From the NCBI RefSeq assembly GCF_051859565.1, contig NZ_JBHYFK010000002.1, forward strand, positions 425,996-489,995: a stretch of DNA of 64,000 bases, given 5' to 3'. Of this stretch, positions 50,209 through 59,342 are shown in pieces. The notes beneath the pieces were generated by a model that was not told where the DNA came from, searched no databases, and worked only from the letters and a program-made list of their open reading frames with translations. The stretch is from Glycocaulis sp051859565 (GTDB lineage Bacteria; Pseudomonadota; Alphaproteobacteria; Caulobacterales; Maricaulaceae). The position numbers and the translations under genes were made by a program. Every line of letters starts with the position of its first letter. Positions within the stretch are counted from its first letter, which is position 1.

Positions 50209-51093
50209 CTACTCCCCACCGGCCAACACCGGTTCCGGGCGCTGGCGGATCATGCGCTGGCCTTCTTCGGAGTTGAGCCAGCCGGTCAGGGCATCGCCTT
50301 CCAGCTCTTCGCCGTCCAGCCAGACGCGCAGGCGGCCATCGCGGTCTTCAATGCGGACATTGCGGCGCTCTGAACGGTCTCGCCATTCCATCGTCTCCGG
50401 GGGCGCGCCGTCGCGGCGCAGGACGACCACGCGGCGCTCGCCCTCGGCGTCATCGCCCAGGAAGACGGCGTGCTCGTTGCGGAACTCGGCGATGCGGGCT
50501 TCCAGGCGGGCGCGAGCCTCTATCAGCTCTGCACGCTCCTCCGCCGTCATCGGGCGGGTTTCGCCGTAGCGCGTGACCTCTCCGCGTTCCAGCGCCTCGT
50601 CTATGGCACGCAGACCTGCTTCCATCCCGCGCGCACCGGCGCGCAGGCCGATCGCATGGGCGCGTTCGCCGTGCAGGCGGGCAAGGTGTGCGGCCTGCCT
50701 TGCATGCTCGCCTTCAGCGCGGGCCTCGGCGGCCCGGTCGCGGGCGCGTTCGACCATCGCCCGGACGCGTTCCCGGTCAGCAGGGCCAAACTCGCGGTCA
50801 CGCCAGTGCAGGCCGATATCCGCCTCTACGCGGCCGGGCAGGGCATCCAGCGCCGCGCGCAGGGATTCCATTGCCTCGTCCAGAATGGCGTCGTGTTCGT
50901 CCGTCCAGCCCGTCTCCTCATCAAGCGTGAATTCCAGCATCACCCGGCCATGACGGCCCGGTGCGGCGGGGGCGGGAGGCGCTCCGGCCCGCTCGACCAT
51001 CACCATGCGCGGCGGATGAGGCGGTTCTGGCGGAGCCGGTGTGGCGGCGATGAGCAGCGGGCTGGCCGCTACGGCCCAGATGAGATGTTTCAT
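50209..51093 (-). CDS. Exported helical protein of unknown function
   Basis: A 294-residue protein. It has a signal peptide (MKHLIWAVAASPLLIAATPA), a proline-rich stretch, then a long charged helix (about residues 100-215; RARDRAAEARAEGEHARQAAHLARLHGERAHA) and an acidic/arginine-rich C-terminal part. No family is recognised. It may be a periplasmic or cell-envelope coiled-coil protein. It lies upstream, in map terms, of groEL on the same strand and is probably independently transcribed. Confidence 0.72.
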   Translation of the reverse strand: MKHLIWAVAASPLLIAATPAPPEPPHPPRMVMVERAGAPPAPAAPGRHGRVMLEFTLDEETGWTDEHDAILDEAMESLRAALDALPGRVEADIGLHWRDREFGPADRERVRAMVERARDRAAEARAEGEHARQAAHLARLHGERAHAIGLRAGARGMEAGLRAIDEALERGEVTRYGETRPMTAEERAELIEARARLEARIAEFRNEHAVFLGDDAEGERRVVVLRRDGAPPETMEWRDRSERRNVRIEDRDGRLRVWLDGEELEGDALTGWLNSEEGQRMIRQRPEPVLAGGE

Positions 51094-51184
51094 GGACGTG
51101 TTCCTCCCTTGATGGGGGGAATAAAGGGGTGCGGCGCCTTACCGCGACATGACATCCATCTTAAATTCCGTCCAACTGAGAAGC

Positions 51185-51215
51185 AAAAAGGGCGGCTCAG
51201 ATGAGCCGCCCTTTC
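51185..51215 (-). terminator. Terminator after groEL
   Basis: On the minus strand AGGGCGGCTCA-TC-TGAGCCGCCCT is a perfect hairpin followed by TTTTTG. It ends the groESL transcript. Confidence 0.85.
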
Positions 51216-51238
51216 GGTAGTCGCTAAGAGGACAGAGC

Positions 51239-52873
<1,635 letters not shown>

Positions 52874-52929
52874 GTGTGTCAGCTCCTTGTTCGATCAGTC
52901 GATTGAATAGGGAAAGGTTTGGACCAGAC

Positions 52930-53217
52930 CTAGCCGACAATCCCGAGGATGTCGGATTCCTTCATGATGAGGAGTTCCTGGCCGTCAACCGTGACTTCGG
53001 TGCCCGACCATTTGCCGAACAGGATGCGGTCACCGGCTTTCACGTCCAGCGGGCGCACGGTGCCATCATCCTTGATGGTGCCGCTGCCAGCGGCGATCAC
53101 TTCGCCTTCCTGGGGCTTTTCCTTGGCCGTGTCGGGAATGATGATCCCGCCCTTGGTCTTGGATTCTTCCTCGACGCGCTTCACGAGCACGCGGTCATGC
53201 AGAGGACGAAAAGTCAT
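52930..53217 (-). CDS. groS: Co-chaperonin GroES
   Basis: A 95-residue co-chaperonin. It begins FRPLHDRVLVKRVEEESKTKGGIIIPDTAKEKPQEGEV (mobile loop included) and ends LLIMKESDILGIV. It caps GroEL. It is the first gene of the groESL operon, with a heat-shock-type promoter and a partly degenerate CIRCE element upstream. Confidence 0.98.
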   Translation of the reverse strand: MTFRPLHDRVLVKRVEEESKTKGGIIIPDTAKEKPQEGEVIAAGSGTIKDDGTVRPLDVKAGDRILFGKWSGTEVTVDGQELLIMKESDILGIVG

Positions 53218-53289
53218 CGCGTCACGTCTCCATTTTCTGGGCGCAGGCAGTTGGCGCCCGCAAACATAATGAGTTCTGGCTCAGTCCCG

Positions 53290-53316
53290 TTAGCACTCGA
53301 TGCTCCCGGCTGCCAG
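53290..53316 (-). promoter_or_regulatory. Partly degenerate CIRCE element before groESL
   Basis: On the minus strand the right arm, GAGTGCTAA, matches the HrcA-binding consensus perfectly. The left arm (CTGGCAGCC) keeps only five of nine positions of TTAGCACTC, with the correct 9-base spacing. It lies at the expected transcription start of groES. HrcA control may therefore be weak. Confidence 0.6.
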
Positions 53317-53321
53317 TCCGC

Positions 53322-53353
53322 CGGAGATAAGCAGGGGGCCGGTTAGCGTCAAG
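53322..53353 (-). promoter_or_regulatory. Alphaproteobacterial heat-shock promoter of groESL
   Basis: On the minus strand CTTGAC (53348-53353) and CTTATCTCCG (53322-53331) form a -35/-10 pair with 16-base spacing between the core hexamers. The -10 matches the CYTATNTNNG pattern recalled for RpoH promoters in this class. The CIRCE-like site follows. Confidence 0.7.
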
Positions 53354-53515
53354 GGGCGGGTGCGATTGCAGGGAGCCTTTTTCGCATTCATGCGTTTACC
53401 CGGATCATTCAAGCTGCGTTCATCTCTCTGTCGCGTAAGTTTCGTGGCCAGAGGCGACCGGACGCGCTAGTCTTCGGGGCCTAATTCGTTCACGTCACCA
53501 TGGAGCTTGATAGCC

Positions 53516-54172
53516 ATGATCTTTCGTTCTCTCACTGTTGCCGGCATGGCGTTGACCATGGCGGCTGCCTGCACCACCACCGACCAGTACGGCAATGTCA
53601 CCCAGAACCGCACTGGCACGGGCATTCTCGGTGGTGCGCTCGCGGGCGCTGCCCTCGGCACGCTGGCGGGCGGCGATGACCGCCGCAACGCGCTGATCGG
53701 CGCAGGCATTGGCGCCCTCGCGGGCGGCGCTGTCGGCAACTATATGGACCGTCAGGAGCGCGAGATGCGCGAGCGTCTGCGCGGGTCCGGCGTAACCGTG
53801 CGCCGTGAAGGTCAGGACCTCTATCTGGTCATGCCGGGCAATGTGACCTTCGCCACCGGCCAGGCCAATATCGAGCCGAACTTCTTCCCCATTCTCAACG
53901 ATGTGGCCGACGTTCTGCAGACCTATCCGGCGACCTATGTCGACGTGATCGGCCATACCGACTCCACCGGCGGGCGTGAGCTGAACATGCGCCTGTCTGC
54001 GCAGCGTGCGCAGGCCGTTGCCGGCTATCTGCAGCAGGTCGGCGTTGATGGCCGCCGCTTCTTCATCACTGGCGCGGGCCCGGACTACCCGGTTGCTTCC
54101 AACGCCACCGATGCGGGCCGCGCGCTGAACCGCCGCGTCGAAATCAAGATTGCACCGCACACCCAGAGCTAG
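53516..54172 (+). CDS. OmpA-family glycine-zipper lipoprotein
   Basis: A 218-residue lipoprotein (cysteine 19 in MAAAC). After the signal comes a glycine-zipper region (LGGALAGAALGTLAGGDDRRNALIGAGIGALAGGAVGNYMD), then an OmpA-like peptidoglycan-binding domain: GNVTFATGQANIEPNFF, VIGHTDSTGGRELNMRLSAQRA, ALNRRVEIKI. It probably anchors the outer membrane to the wall, in the YiaD/Pal style. The ATG at 53516 has GGAG ten bases upstream. A perfect terminator follows. Confidence 0.92.
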   Translation: MIFRSLTVAGMALTMAAACTTTDQYGNVTQNRTGTGILGGALAGAALGTLAGGDDRRNALIGAGIGALAGGAVGNYMDRQEREMRERLRGSGVTVRREGQDLYLVMPGNVTFATGQANIEPNFFPILNDVADVLQTYPATYVDVIGHTDSTGGRELNMRLSAQRAQAVAGYLQQVGVDGRRFFITGAGPDYPVASNATDAGRALNRRVEIKIAPHTQS

Positions 54173-54197
54173 GTTTGCAGGTACTGTGATCTGCGGA

Positions 54198-54226
54198 AGG
54201 GGCAGGCTGAAAGGCCTGCCCCTTTT
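54198..54226 (+). terminator. Terminator after the OmpA lipoprotein gene
   Basis: GGGGCAGGC-TGAAAG-GCCTGCCCC followed by TTTT. It is a clean intrinsic terminator in the short spacer before the TipF-like gene. Confidence 0.88.
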
Positions 54227-54340
54227 GCGTTGCGGCCTCTGACATTGTGACGATTGCAGCGTAAGCTTGCCGCTGCACGTGTGCGATTCGCGTGCTGGGG
54301 ATTTGACGGAGGTCTCGCCATCATACCGCGCACGACAGAC

Positions 54341-55561
54341 ATGCTCGTCGTCATTACCTACGCGATGCTTGCCATCGTGGCGGCGCTGGCGTTCGAGCGG
54401 TTTGGCCTGATGAGCTCAGGGCTTGCCTGGGTGATGGGCGCGGTCGTGTTCCTGATCGCCGGACAGGCGCATGCCGCAGCCGCGCGCGCCGAGGAGCGCC
54501 GGGCGACCGAGAAGGCACTGCATGAGCTGCGTGCGGCGAACCTCTCCCTGATCGAGGAGCTGGAGCTGGCCAGCGCGCGCATCGAAGAGGTGGAAACGCA
54601 GCTCGCCACGCAGCCTGCCCGCCCGTCAGCCCAGATTACGCCCGCCAACTATGCGCGCTCAGCCGTACCGGCGCGCGACGAGGGGCCGGGCGATGAGCTG
54701 CTCAACGAGATTCTGCAAAAGCTGGAAATGGCGGGCGCGGGGCCGGCGGCGAACGTGTCCAGCTCGGCGCGTGTGGAGCTGATCCGCGATGCGCTCGATG
54801 CCAACCGGGTCGATCTTTACCTGCAGCCGGTTGTCGGCCTGCCCCAGCGGCGCACGTATTTTTATGAGGGCTTCACCCGGCTGCGCGATGCCAAGGGCAA
54901 TGTCGTCACGCCTGCGGGCTTCCTCAAAGCCGCTGAGGAGCATGGCCTCATCGCCGAGGTAGACAATCTCCTGCTGCTGCGCTGCGTGCAGATCGTGCGC
55001 AAGCTGACCAAGTCGGACCGGCGCGTGGGGATTTTCTGCAATATCTCGGTGCGCTCGCTGACCGATGAGGAGTTTTTCCCGCCCTTCCTTGATTTCCTGC
55101 GCCGCAATTCCGATCTCGCCACTTCGCTGATCTTCGAGATGCCGCAGGCGGCCTTTGACGGGCGCTCCTCGGTGGCCGCGCGCCACATGGCAAGGCTCGC
55201 CGATTACGGTTTCCGCTTCTCCATTGATCAGGTCAGCAATCTCAATCTGGATCTGGCCGAACTGCAGCGCGCGGGCGTGCGCTTTGCCAAGGTGGAGGGT
55301 GTGCGCCTGATCGAGATGGCAGGCGGCCACATGCCGGTGGCGGGCCGCGAGCCCGGCACGATTGCGCCCGAAGATATTGCCAGCCTGTTTGCCCGCTATG
55401 GCGTCGACATCATAGCGGAGAAGATCGAGACCGAGGCGATGGTGGTCGAAATCCTCGATCTCGACATCGCCTATGGTCAGGGCCATCTCTTCGGCGCGCC
55501 GCGCCCGGTGCGCGAGGACGTGCTGTCTGAAGGTGGCGCAGAGGCGCGGCGGGCGGGGTAG
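54341..55561 (+). CDS. tipF: TipF-like degenerate EAL protein with coiled coil
   Basis: A 406-residue protein. It has two N-terminal hydrophobic helices, a coiled coil (about residues 45-100; ERRATEKALHELRAANLSLIEELELASARIEEVETQ), then an EAL-like domain. The EAL triad is EGF, the DDFG pair is altered (SIDQVSN), and the second glutamate after EMP is lost, so the enzyme is probably inactive; NIS and AEKIETE remain. Caulobacter TipF is a c-di-GMP-binding flagellar factor with this layout. The start at 54341 lacks a strong ribosome site; GGAGG at 54308 has no obvious start codon nearby. Confidence 0.78.
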   Translation: MLVVITYAMLAIVAALAFERFGLMSSGLAWVMGAVVFLIAGQAHAAAARAEERRATEKALHELRAANLSLIEELELASARIEEVETQLATQPARPSAQITPANYARSAVPARDEGPGDELLNEILQKLEMAGAGPAANVSSSARVELIRDALDANRVDLYLQPVVGLPQRRTYFYEGFTRLRDAKGNVVTPAGFLKAAEEHGLIAEVDNLLLLRCVQIVRKLTKSDRRVGIFCNISVRSLTDEEFFPPFLDFLRRNSDLATSLIFEMPQAAFDGRSSVAARHMARLADYGFRFSIDQVSNLNLDLAELQRAGVRFAKVEGVRLIEMAGGHMPVAGREPGTIAPEDIASLFARYGVDIIAEKIETEAMVVEILDLDIAYGQGHLFGAPRPVREDVLSEGGAEARRAG

Positions 55562-55569
55562 AACGATGT

Positions 55570-55681
55570 CCTCCCCCGTTTACGGGGGAGGTGTCAGCGA
55601 AGCTGACGGAGGGGGGAATCTTTCCCCTTCAAAATCCCCCCCTCGGTCCTTCGGACCACTCCCCCCGCAGGCGGGGGGAGA
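55570..55681. repeat. Intergenic repeat A, copy 2 (inverted)
   Basis: The same composite element as 2491-2601, reversed: CCCCCGTTTACGGGGG, GTGTCAGCGAAGCTGAC, a spacer, then GGTCCTTCGGACC and CCCCCCGCAGGCGGGGGG. Unlike most copies, it lies between two genes on the same strand (tipF-like and an unknown lipoprotein). Confidence 0.85.
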
Positions 55682-55779
55682 CATCGATATGGGCTGACCA
55701 GTCTTGTCAGTTGCGCAGATTGCGGGCTCTGGCATGACATGGCCGCAAAGGGCGGTTTTCGCCCCGCTGGAGCCGTCTC

Positions 55780-56406
55780 ATGCGCGTCTGCCTCCTTGCC
55801 CTCATCGTCCTCCTGATGGCCTGTAGCGGCGTCTCAGCACCCCTGGCGGGCGCAGCGGAACCCGCGCCGCTTTGGTATAATGAAACACCAGAAGACTGGC
55901 CGCTGGAGACGCCGCCGCTCTACACGCTTCTGGCGCTGGAATGGATGGCTTATGGCCACAGCTACCGTATCATCGCCGGGCAGGCCTATCAGGCTTATCG
56001 CGAGGGTGATTACGCCCTTTCCGCCCGGCGCTTCAACCAGCTGGCCGATTATTTCGATGACGCGCTGACGGGTCCGCGCAGGCGCGATGTGGAGGCGCTG
56101 ATTGGCTATGAGTACCGGATGAGCGCGGTGTTCGCGCGTGTCAACGCGGCCTTGGCCCAGCGCGCAGCCGGAGATCACGCGGACGCGGTGGAAACGCTGC
56201 GCCCATTGGTGCTGGAGTTCGTGCCGCTCGCGACCGATCTCGCTGAAGAGAAGGTATCAGCAGGCCTGGCGGCGGGCGATACCGTCTTTGCGCGCGCGGC
56301 GGCTGAAGACCTTGCCCGCCAGTTCGAGACACAGCGCTGGACTGAAGAGCATGATGAGCGGCTTGTGGTCATGTTCGCGGCGATAGAGGCGGCGGAAGCA
56401 AACTGA
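55780..56406 (+). CDS. Predicted lipoprotein of unknown function
   Basis: A 208-residue protein. A lipobox (LLMAC, cysteine 15) follows a short hydrophobic leader. The body is helical, with repeated-looking segments (YQAYREGDYALSARRFNQLADYFDDALTG) reminiscent of tetratricopeptide repeats. No family is recognised. The gene stands alone after repeat A. Confidence 0.75.
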   Translation: MRVCLLALIVLLMACSGVSAPLAGAAEPAPLWYNETPEDWPLETPPLYTLLALEWMAYGHSYRIIAGQAYQAYREGDYALSARRFNQLADYFDDALTGPRRRDVEALIGYEYRMSAVFARVNAALAQRAAGDHADAVETLRPLVLEFVPLATDLAEEKVSAGLAAGDTVFARAAAEDLARQFETQRWTEEHDERLVVMFAAIEAAEAN

Positions 56407-56424
56407 TCGTTAGCCCTTCAGGAC

Positions 56425-56531
56425 TGTCATCCTCGGGCCGCGCAGCGGTCCCGGGGACCCATGCCTCTCTTGGCTCCGCAACGCATCCGCGTTGCGATGT
56501 TCCGCGAAAAGTCGCGGGCGGCCGTTCGGCC
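56425..56531. repeat. Intergenic repeat B, copy 2
   Basis: Nearly identical to 50021-50126, with the same two hairpins. It lies directly after the unknown lipoprotein gene and is followed by repeat D. Confidence 0.9.
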
Positions 56532-56583
56532 TAGTGCCCCCTGACGGGGGCGGGATTGGCTCCCCGGCGCGCAGCGCCGAAAA

Positions 56584-56640
56584 GCGCGACCGCGCGCCCG
56601 CAGCTTTAGCGAGGAGCGACGCACGGATGTGCGGAGCATA
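56584..56640. repeat. Intergenic repeat D, copy 2
   Basis: AGCGCGACCGCGCGCCCG through TGTGCGGAGCAT, matching 2640-2697. The two copies differ by a few bases and a short gap. Repeat D follows repeat A in the first location and repeat B here, showing that the elements can combine. Confidence 0.8.
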
Positions 56641-56704
56641 ACAAGAAAAAGGGACTGGGCACCGGCGTACGCCGGTGAAACGGTTGATCTTGGGAGCTTA
56701 AAAC

Positions 56705-56734
56705 AAAAAACCCCGGACGTTTCCGCCCGGGGCT
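56705..56734 (-). terminator. Terminator after the superoxide dismutase gene
   Basis: On the minus strand AGCCCCGG-GCGGAAACGT-CCGGGG followed by TTTTTTG. It is a clear intrinsic terminator 30 bp after the sod stop. Confidence 0.85.
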
Positions 56735-56765
56735 TAATGCATCAATCGGTGCAAGCGGAACGGGG

Positions 56766-57506
56766 CTAGTTCCCGGCCACAGCCGCGTCATAGCGCTCAG
56801 ACGCGACATCCCAGTTCACCACCTGCCACCAGGCGTCGAGATAGTCGGCCCGCCGGTTGCGGTAGTTGAGATAATAGGCGTGTTCCCACACATCATTGCC
56901 CAGAATGGGCGTGCCGCGCGTTCCGGCGACGTCCATCAGCGGATTGTCCTGGTTCGGTGTGGCGGTGATTTCCAGCTCACCATCGCCATTGACGATCAGC
57001 CAGGCCCAGCCAGAGCCGAACTGGCCGGCACCGGCCGAATTGAACTGGCTCTTCATCTCGTCGAGCGAGCCGAACCGCGCATTGATCGCTTCGGCGAGCG
57101 CGCCGCTGGGCGCGCCGCTGTTGGAGGGCGCGGTCATGCTTTCCCAGAAGAAGGTATGGTTCCAGTGACCGCCGCCATGATTGCGGAAGGCTTTTGGCAG
57201 GTCCGACACGCGGGCCAGAATGTCTTCCAGTGAGGTGCCCTGCAGGTCGGAGCGGTCTTCCAGCGCGCCGTTCAGACCGTTTACATAGGTCTGGTGGTGG
57301 CGCGAATGGTGCAGTTCCATTGTTTCGGCATCGATGACCGGCTCCAGCGCATCGTAGGCGTATGGCAGATCGGGGAGGGAAAAGGCGCTCATGGATTCTG
57401 TCTCCTCTTGGTGGGTGGCAGCGCTTTCTGCACAGGCAGAAGCGCCAGCGAAGCCAAAACTGGCAAGGGCCAGGGCGGCAGTGCGGGCGGTGAAATTCAA
57501 TAACAT
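56766..57506 (-). CDS. sodB: Exported Fe/Mn superoxide dismutase
   Basis: A 246-residue enzyme that converts superoxide to hydrogen peroxide. The catalytic core has all metal ligands: LHHSRHHQTYV, NHGGGHWNHTFFW and DVWEHAYY. Unusually, it begins with about 40 extra residues: a hydrophobic leader (LLNFTARTAALALASFGFAGASAC) and a linker, so it is probably secreted to the periplasm. The ATG at 57506 has GGAGGAG ten bases upstream, supporting the leader. The second Met (in ESMSAFSLP) would give a cytoplasmic form; it lacks a clear ribosome site. Confidence 0.92.
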   Translation of the reverse strand: MLLNFTARTAALALASFGFAGASACAESAATHQEETESMSAFSLPDLPYAYDALEPVIDAETMELHHSRHHQTYVNGLNGALEDRSDLQGTSLEDILARVSDLPKAFRNHGGGHWNHTFFWESMTAPSNSGAPSGALAEAINARFGSLDEMKSQFNSAGAGQFGSGWAWLIVNGDGELEITATPNQDNPLMDVAGTRGTPILGNDVWEHAYYLNYRNRRADYLDAWWQVVNWDVASERYDAAVAGN

Positions 57507-57725
57507 GATGAGCGTCTCCTCCGAGGTGGTTCTGGGCGGATACGCCGGGCGCAAACATGCACACGGCCAGCGGTGTGTCTACGGGTCAAGCTAGGGTTCC
57601 GAAGGGCACCTTGCCAGTGGGCAACGGGAAACTTCTGCGGTTTGTTCCTTGTTAAGCGTATTTGTGAGCCAAGTGTTAACGCGCCAGCCCCATACTCCGC
57701 GCCAATTCAGGCAGGCGGATTTCAT

Positions 57726-58085
57726 ATGCTGGATAAAGGCCGGACAGGCGCAGGCGCAGACACCGCTCTGCTCGATGGCGCACACCTTCACCGCTATACC
57801 GGCGGGGATGTAGCGCTGGAGGTCGAGCTGTACGGGCTTTTGCGTGGCCAGATCGTCTCCACGCTCGATGCGTTGGCGCGCGCTGGCGATGACGCGGTCT
57901 TGTGGCAAAGACTGCTCCACACGCTAAAAGGCGCCGCGCGCGGCGTGGGCGCGATGGCGCTGGGCGATGCGTGTGCCGCGCAGGAAAGCGGGGCAAATGA
58001 TCCGGCTGCGCTGGAGGCTATCCGCACCGTGGCCGATGAAACGCTGAGCGCCATCGATACAGAGCTGGAGCGCCGCGCAGCTTGA
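57726..58085 (+). CDS. Hpt-domain phosphotransfer protein
   Basis: A 119-residue protein that is essentially one histidine phosphotransfer domain: four helices with LLHTLKGAARGVGA carrying the phospho-histidine near residue 65. It would relay phosphate between a hybrid kinase and a regulator. No kinase is adjacent. The open frame runs from 57573, but the earlier part has no conserved character. It ends six bases from the convergent chorismate mutase gene. Confidence 0.85.
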   Translation: MLDKGRTGAGADTALLDGAHLHRYTGGDVALEVELYGLLRGQIVSTLDALARAGDDAVLWQRLLHTLKGAARGVGAMALGDACAAQESGANDPAALEAIRTVADETLSAIDTELERRAA

Positions 58086-58091
58086 GGCTGG

Positions 58092-58445
58092 TCAGGACCG
58101 CTTTCGCTGCGGTTCGCGCGTGGCGTCCCACACCTGCAATTCGTGCTGGATGGAGCGCTCCACCAGTTCGCGCCAGACCGGCTCGGCGAGGGTCTCCGGC
58201 ACGCCGGCGGCCCGCGCGGCGGCTTTCACCTTGGCAATCACATCCTCGATCCGGTCTTCATCGCGCACCACATCGCGCGATGGCTTGATGCGCGCAGCGG
58301 CGTCCATATAGCGCGTGCGCTCGGCGATCAGGCCGATCAGCGCCCGGTCCAGCCGGTCCACCCCGTCACGCACTTCTGTCATGCTGGCACAGTCCTGCGG
58401 CGGCGTGCGGCGGTTCAGATCATCGGCGTCGAAGGGCAGTGTCAT
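58092..58445 (-). CDS. Chorismate mutase (AroQ family)
   Basis: A 117-residue helical enzyme that converts chorismate to prephenate in Phe/Tyr synthesis. It has the AroQ pattern EVRDGVDRLDRALIGLIAERTRYMDAAARIK with the arginine and lysine ligands, and DEDRIEDVIAKV. The short length and single domain resemble stand-alone AroQ or PchB-like enzymes. It is divergent from a glutathione transferase gene. Confidence 0.88.
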   Translation of the reverse strand: MTLPFDADDLNRRTPPQDCASMTEVRDGVDRLDRALIGLIAERTRYMDAAARIKPSRDVVRDEDRIEDVIAKVKAAARAAGVPETLAEPVWRELVERSIQHELQVWDATREPQRKRS

Positions 58446-58597
58446 GTCGCAAACATCCTGTCGGGCATGGACCCGTCATACAGGCCCGAAGGCGCGGCTG
58501 GAAAGCCTTCATACACCCCACGCCCGATTGCGCTGTCAGAATCGCACATGCGGTTCTACCATGCCGGGCAATGGATTGGCGGATGCGGGAGCGGCAA

Positions 58598-59215
58598 ATG
58601 GACGCCTTCAGACTCTATGGTCACAAAGAGAGCGGCAACTGCCTGAAGACGCTGTGGACGGCGCGCCATCTGGGGCTGGATTTTGAATGGATCGAGATCG
58701 ACATCTTCAAGGGGGCCAGCCGTACCGATGAATTCCTCGCGCTGAACCCGGCAGGCCAGGTGCCGCTGCTGGAGCGCAGCGATGGCCGCACGCTCGCCCA
58801 GTCAAATGCGATCCTCCTCTACATGGCCGAAGGCTCCGACCTGATCCCGCAAGACGCGTTTGACCGGGCCAAGATGATGGAATGGCTGTTCTGGGAGCAA
58901 TACTCCCACGAGCCCTATATCGCCGTGCGCCGCAGCCAGCTCAGATTCCATGCCCGCCGCGCCAGCGATCTTGACCCGGACCTTCTCAGCAAGGGACGCC
59001 GGGCGCTGGGCGTGATGGAGATGCGCCTGCTGGCGCGCGAGTATTTCGTCGCTGAGCAGCTGACCCTGGCGGACATTGCGCTGGTGGCCTACACCCGCGT
59101 CGCGCATGAGGGCGGGTTTGATCTTGCTGATTTTCCCGCCGTGCAGGGCTGGGTACGCCGCGTGGAAAGCGCGCTTTCCCTCCCCCATGCGGGCGATCAC
59201 GCGATGGCAGGGTAG
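58598..59215 (+). CDS. Glutathione S-transferase family protein
   Basis: A 205-residue protein with the thioredoxin-like half (FRLYGHKESGNCLKTLWTARHLGLDFEWIEIDIF, NPAGQVPLLERSDGRTLAQSNAILLYMAEG) and a helical C-terminal half (LADIALVAYTRVAHEGGFDL). The open frame begins upstream at 58439, but the ATG at 58598 is preceded by GGGAGCGGC and gives the standard start. It detoxifies electrophiles by family; the substrate is unknown. Confidence 0.9.
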   Translation: MDAFRLYGHKESGNCLKTLWTARHLGLDFEWIEIDIFKGASRTDEFLALNPAGQVPLLERSDGRTLAQSNAILLYMAEGSDLIPQDAFDRAKMMEWLFWEQYSHEPYIAVRRSQLRFHARRASDLDPDLLSKGRRALGVMEMRLLAREYFVAEQLTLADIALVAYTRVAHEGGFDLADFPAVQGWVRRVESALSLPHAGDHAMAG

Positions 59216-59243
59216 GGGACGGGAAAGCTCAACAGGATAAATT

Positions 59244-59335
59244 GAAACCCCGGGCGAGCGTGAGCGAGACCCGGGGGCTCTCTCCGCTTTTCCTGCACGA
59301 GGTCCCGGATAGCGCTGCGCGCTTCCGGGATTTCA
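59244..59335. repeat. Intergenic repeat C, copy 2
   Basis: GAAACCCCGGGCGAGCGTGA, then CCGCTTTTCCTGCACGAGGTC and CCGGGATTTCA at the end. Same family and orientation as 22413-22500. It lies in the convergent junction between the glutathione transferase and CoxE-like genes. Confidence 0.85.
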
Positions 59336-59342
59336 GCGCCCC

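Larger units (their letters stand above)
56407..56765. other. Repeat-filled intergenic region before sodB
   Basis: 359 bp without a gene in a convergent junction. It contains repeat B (56425-56531), repeat D (56584-56640) and a sod terminator at 56705-56734. I see no coding or RNA features. Confidence 0.8.
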
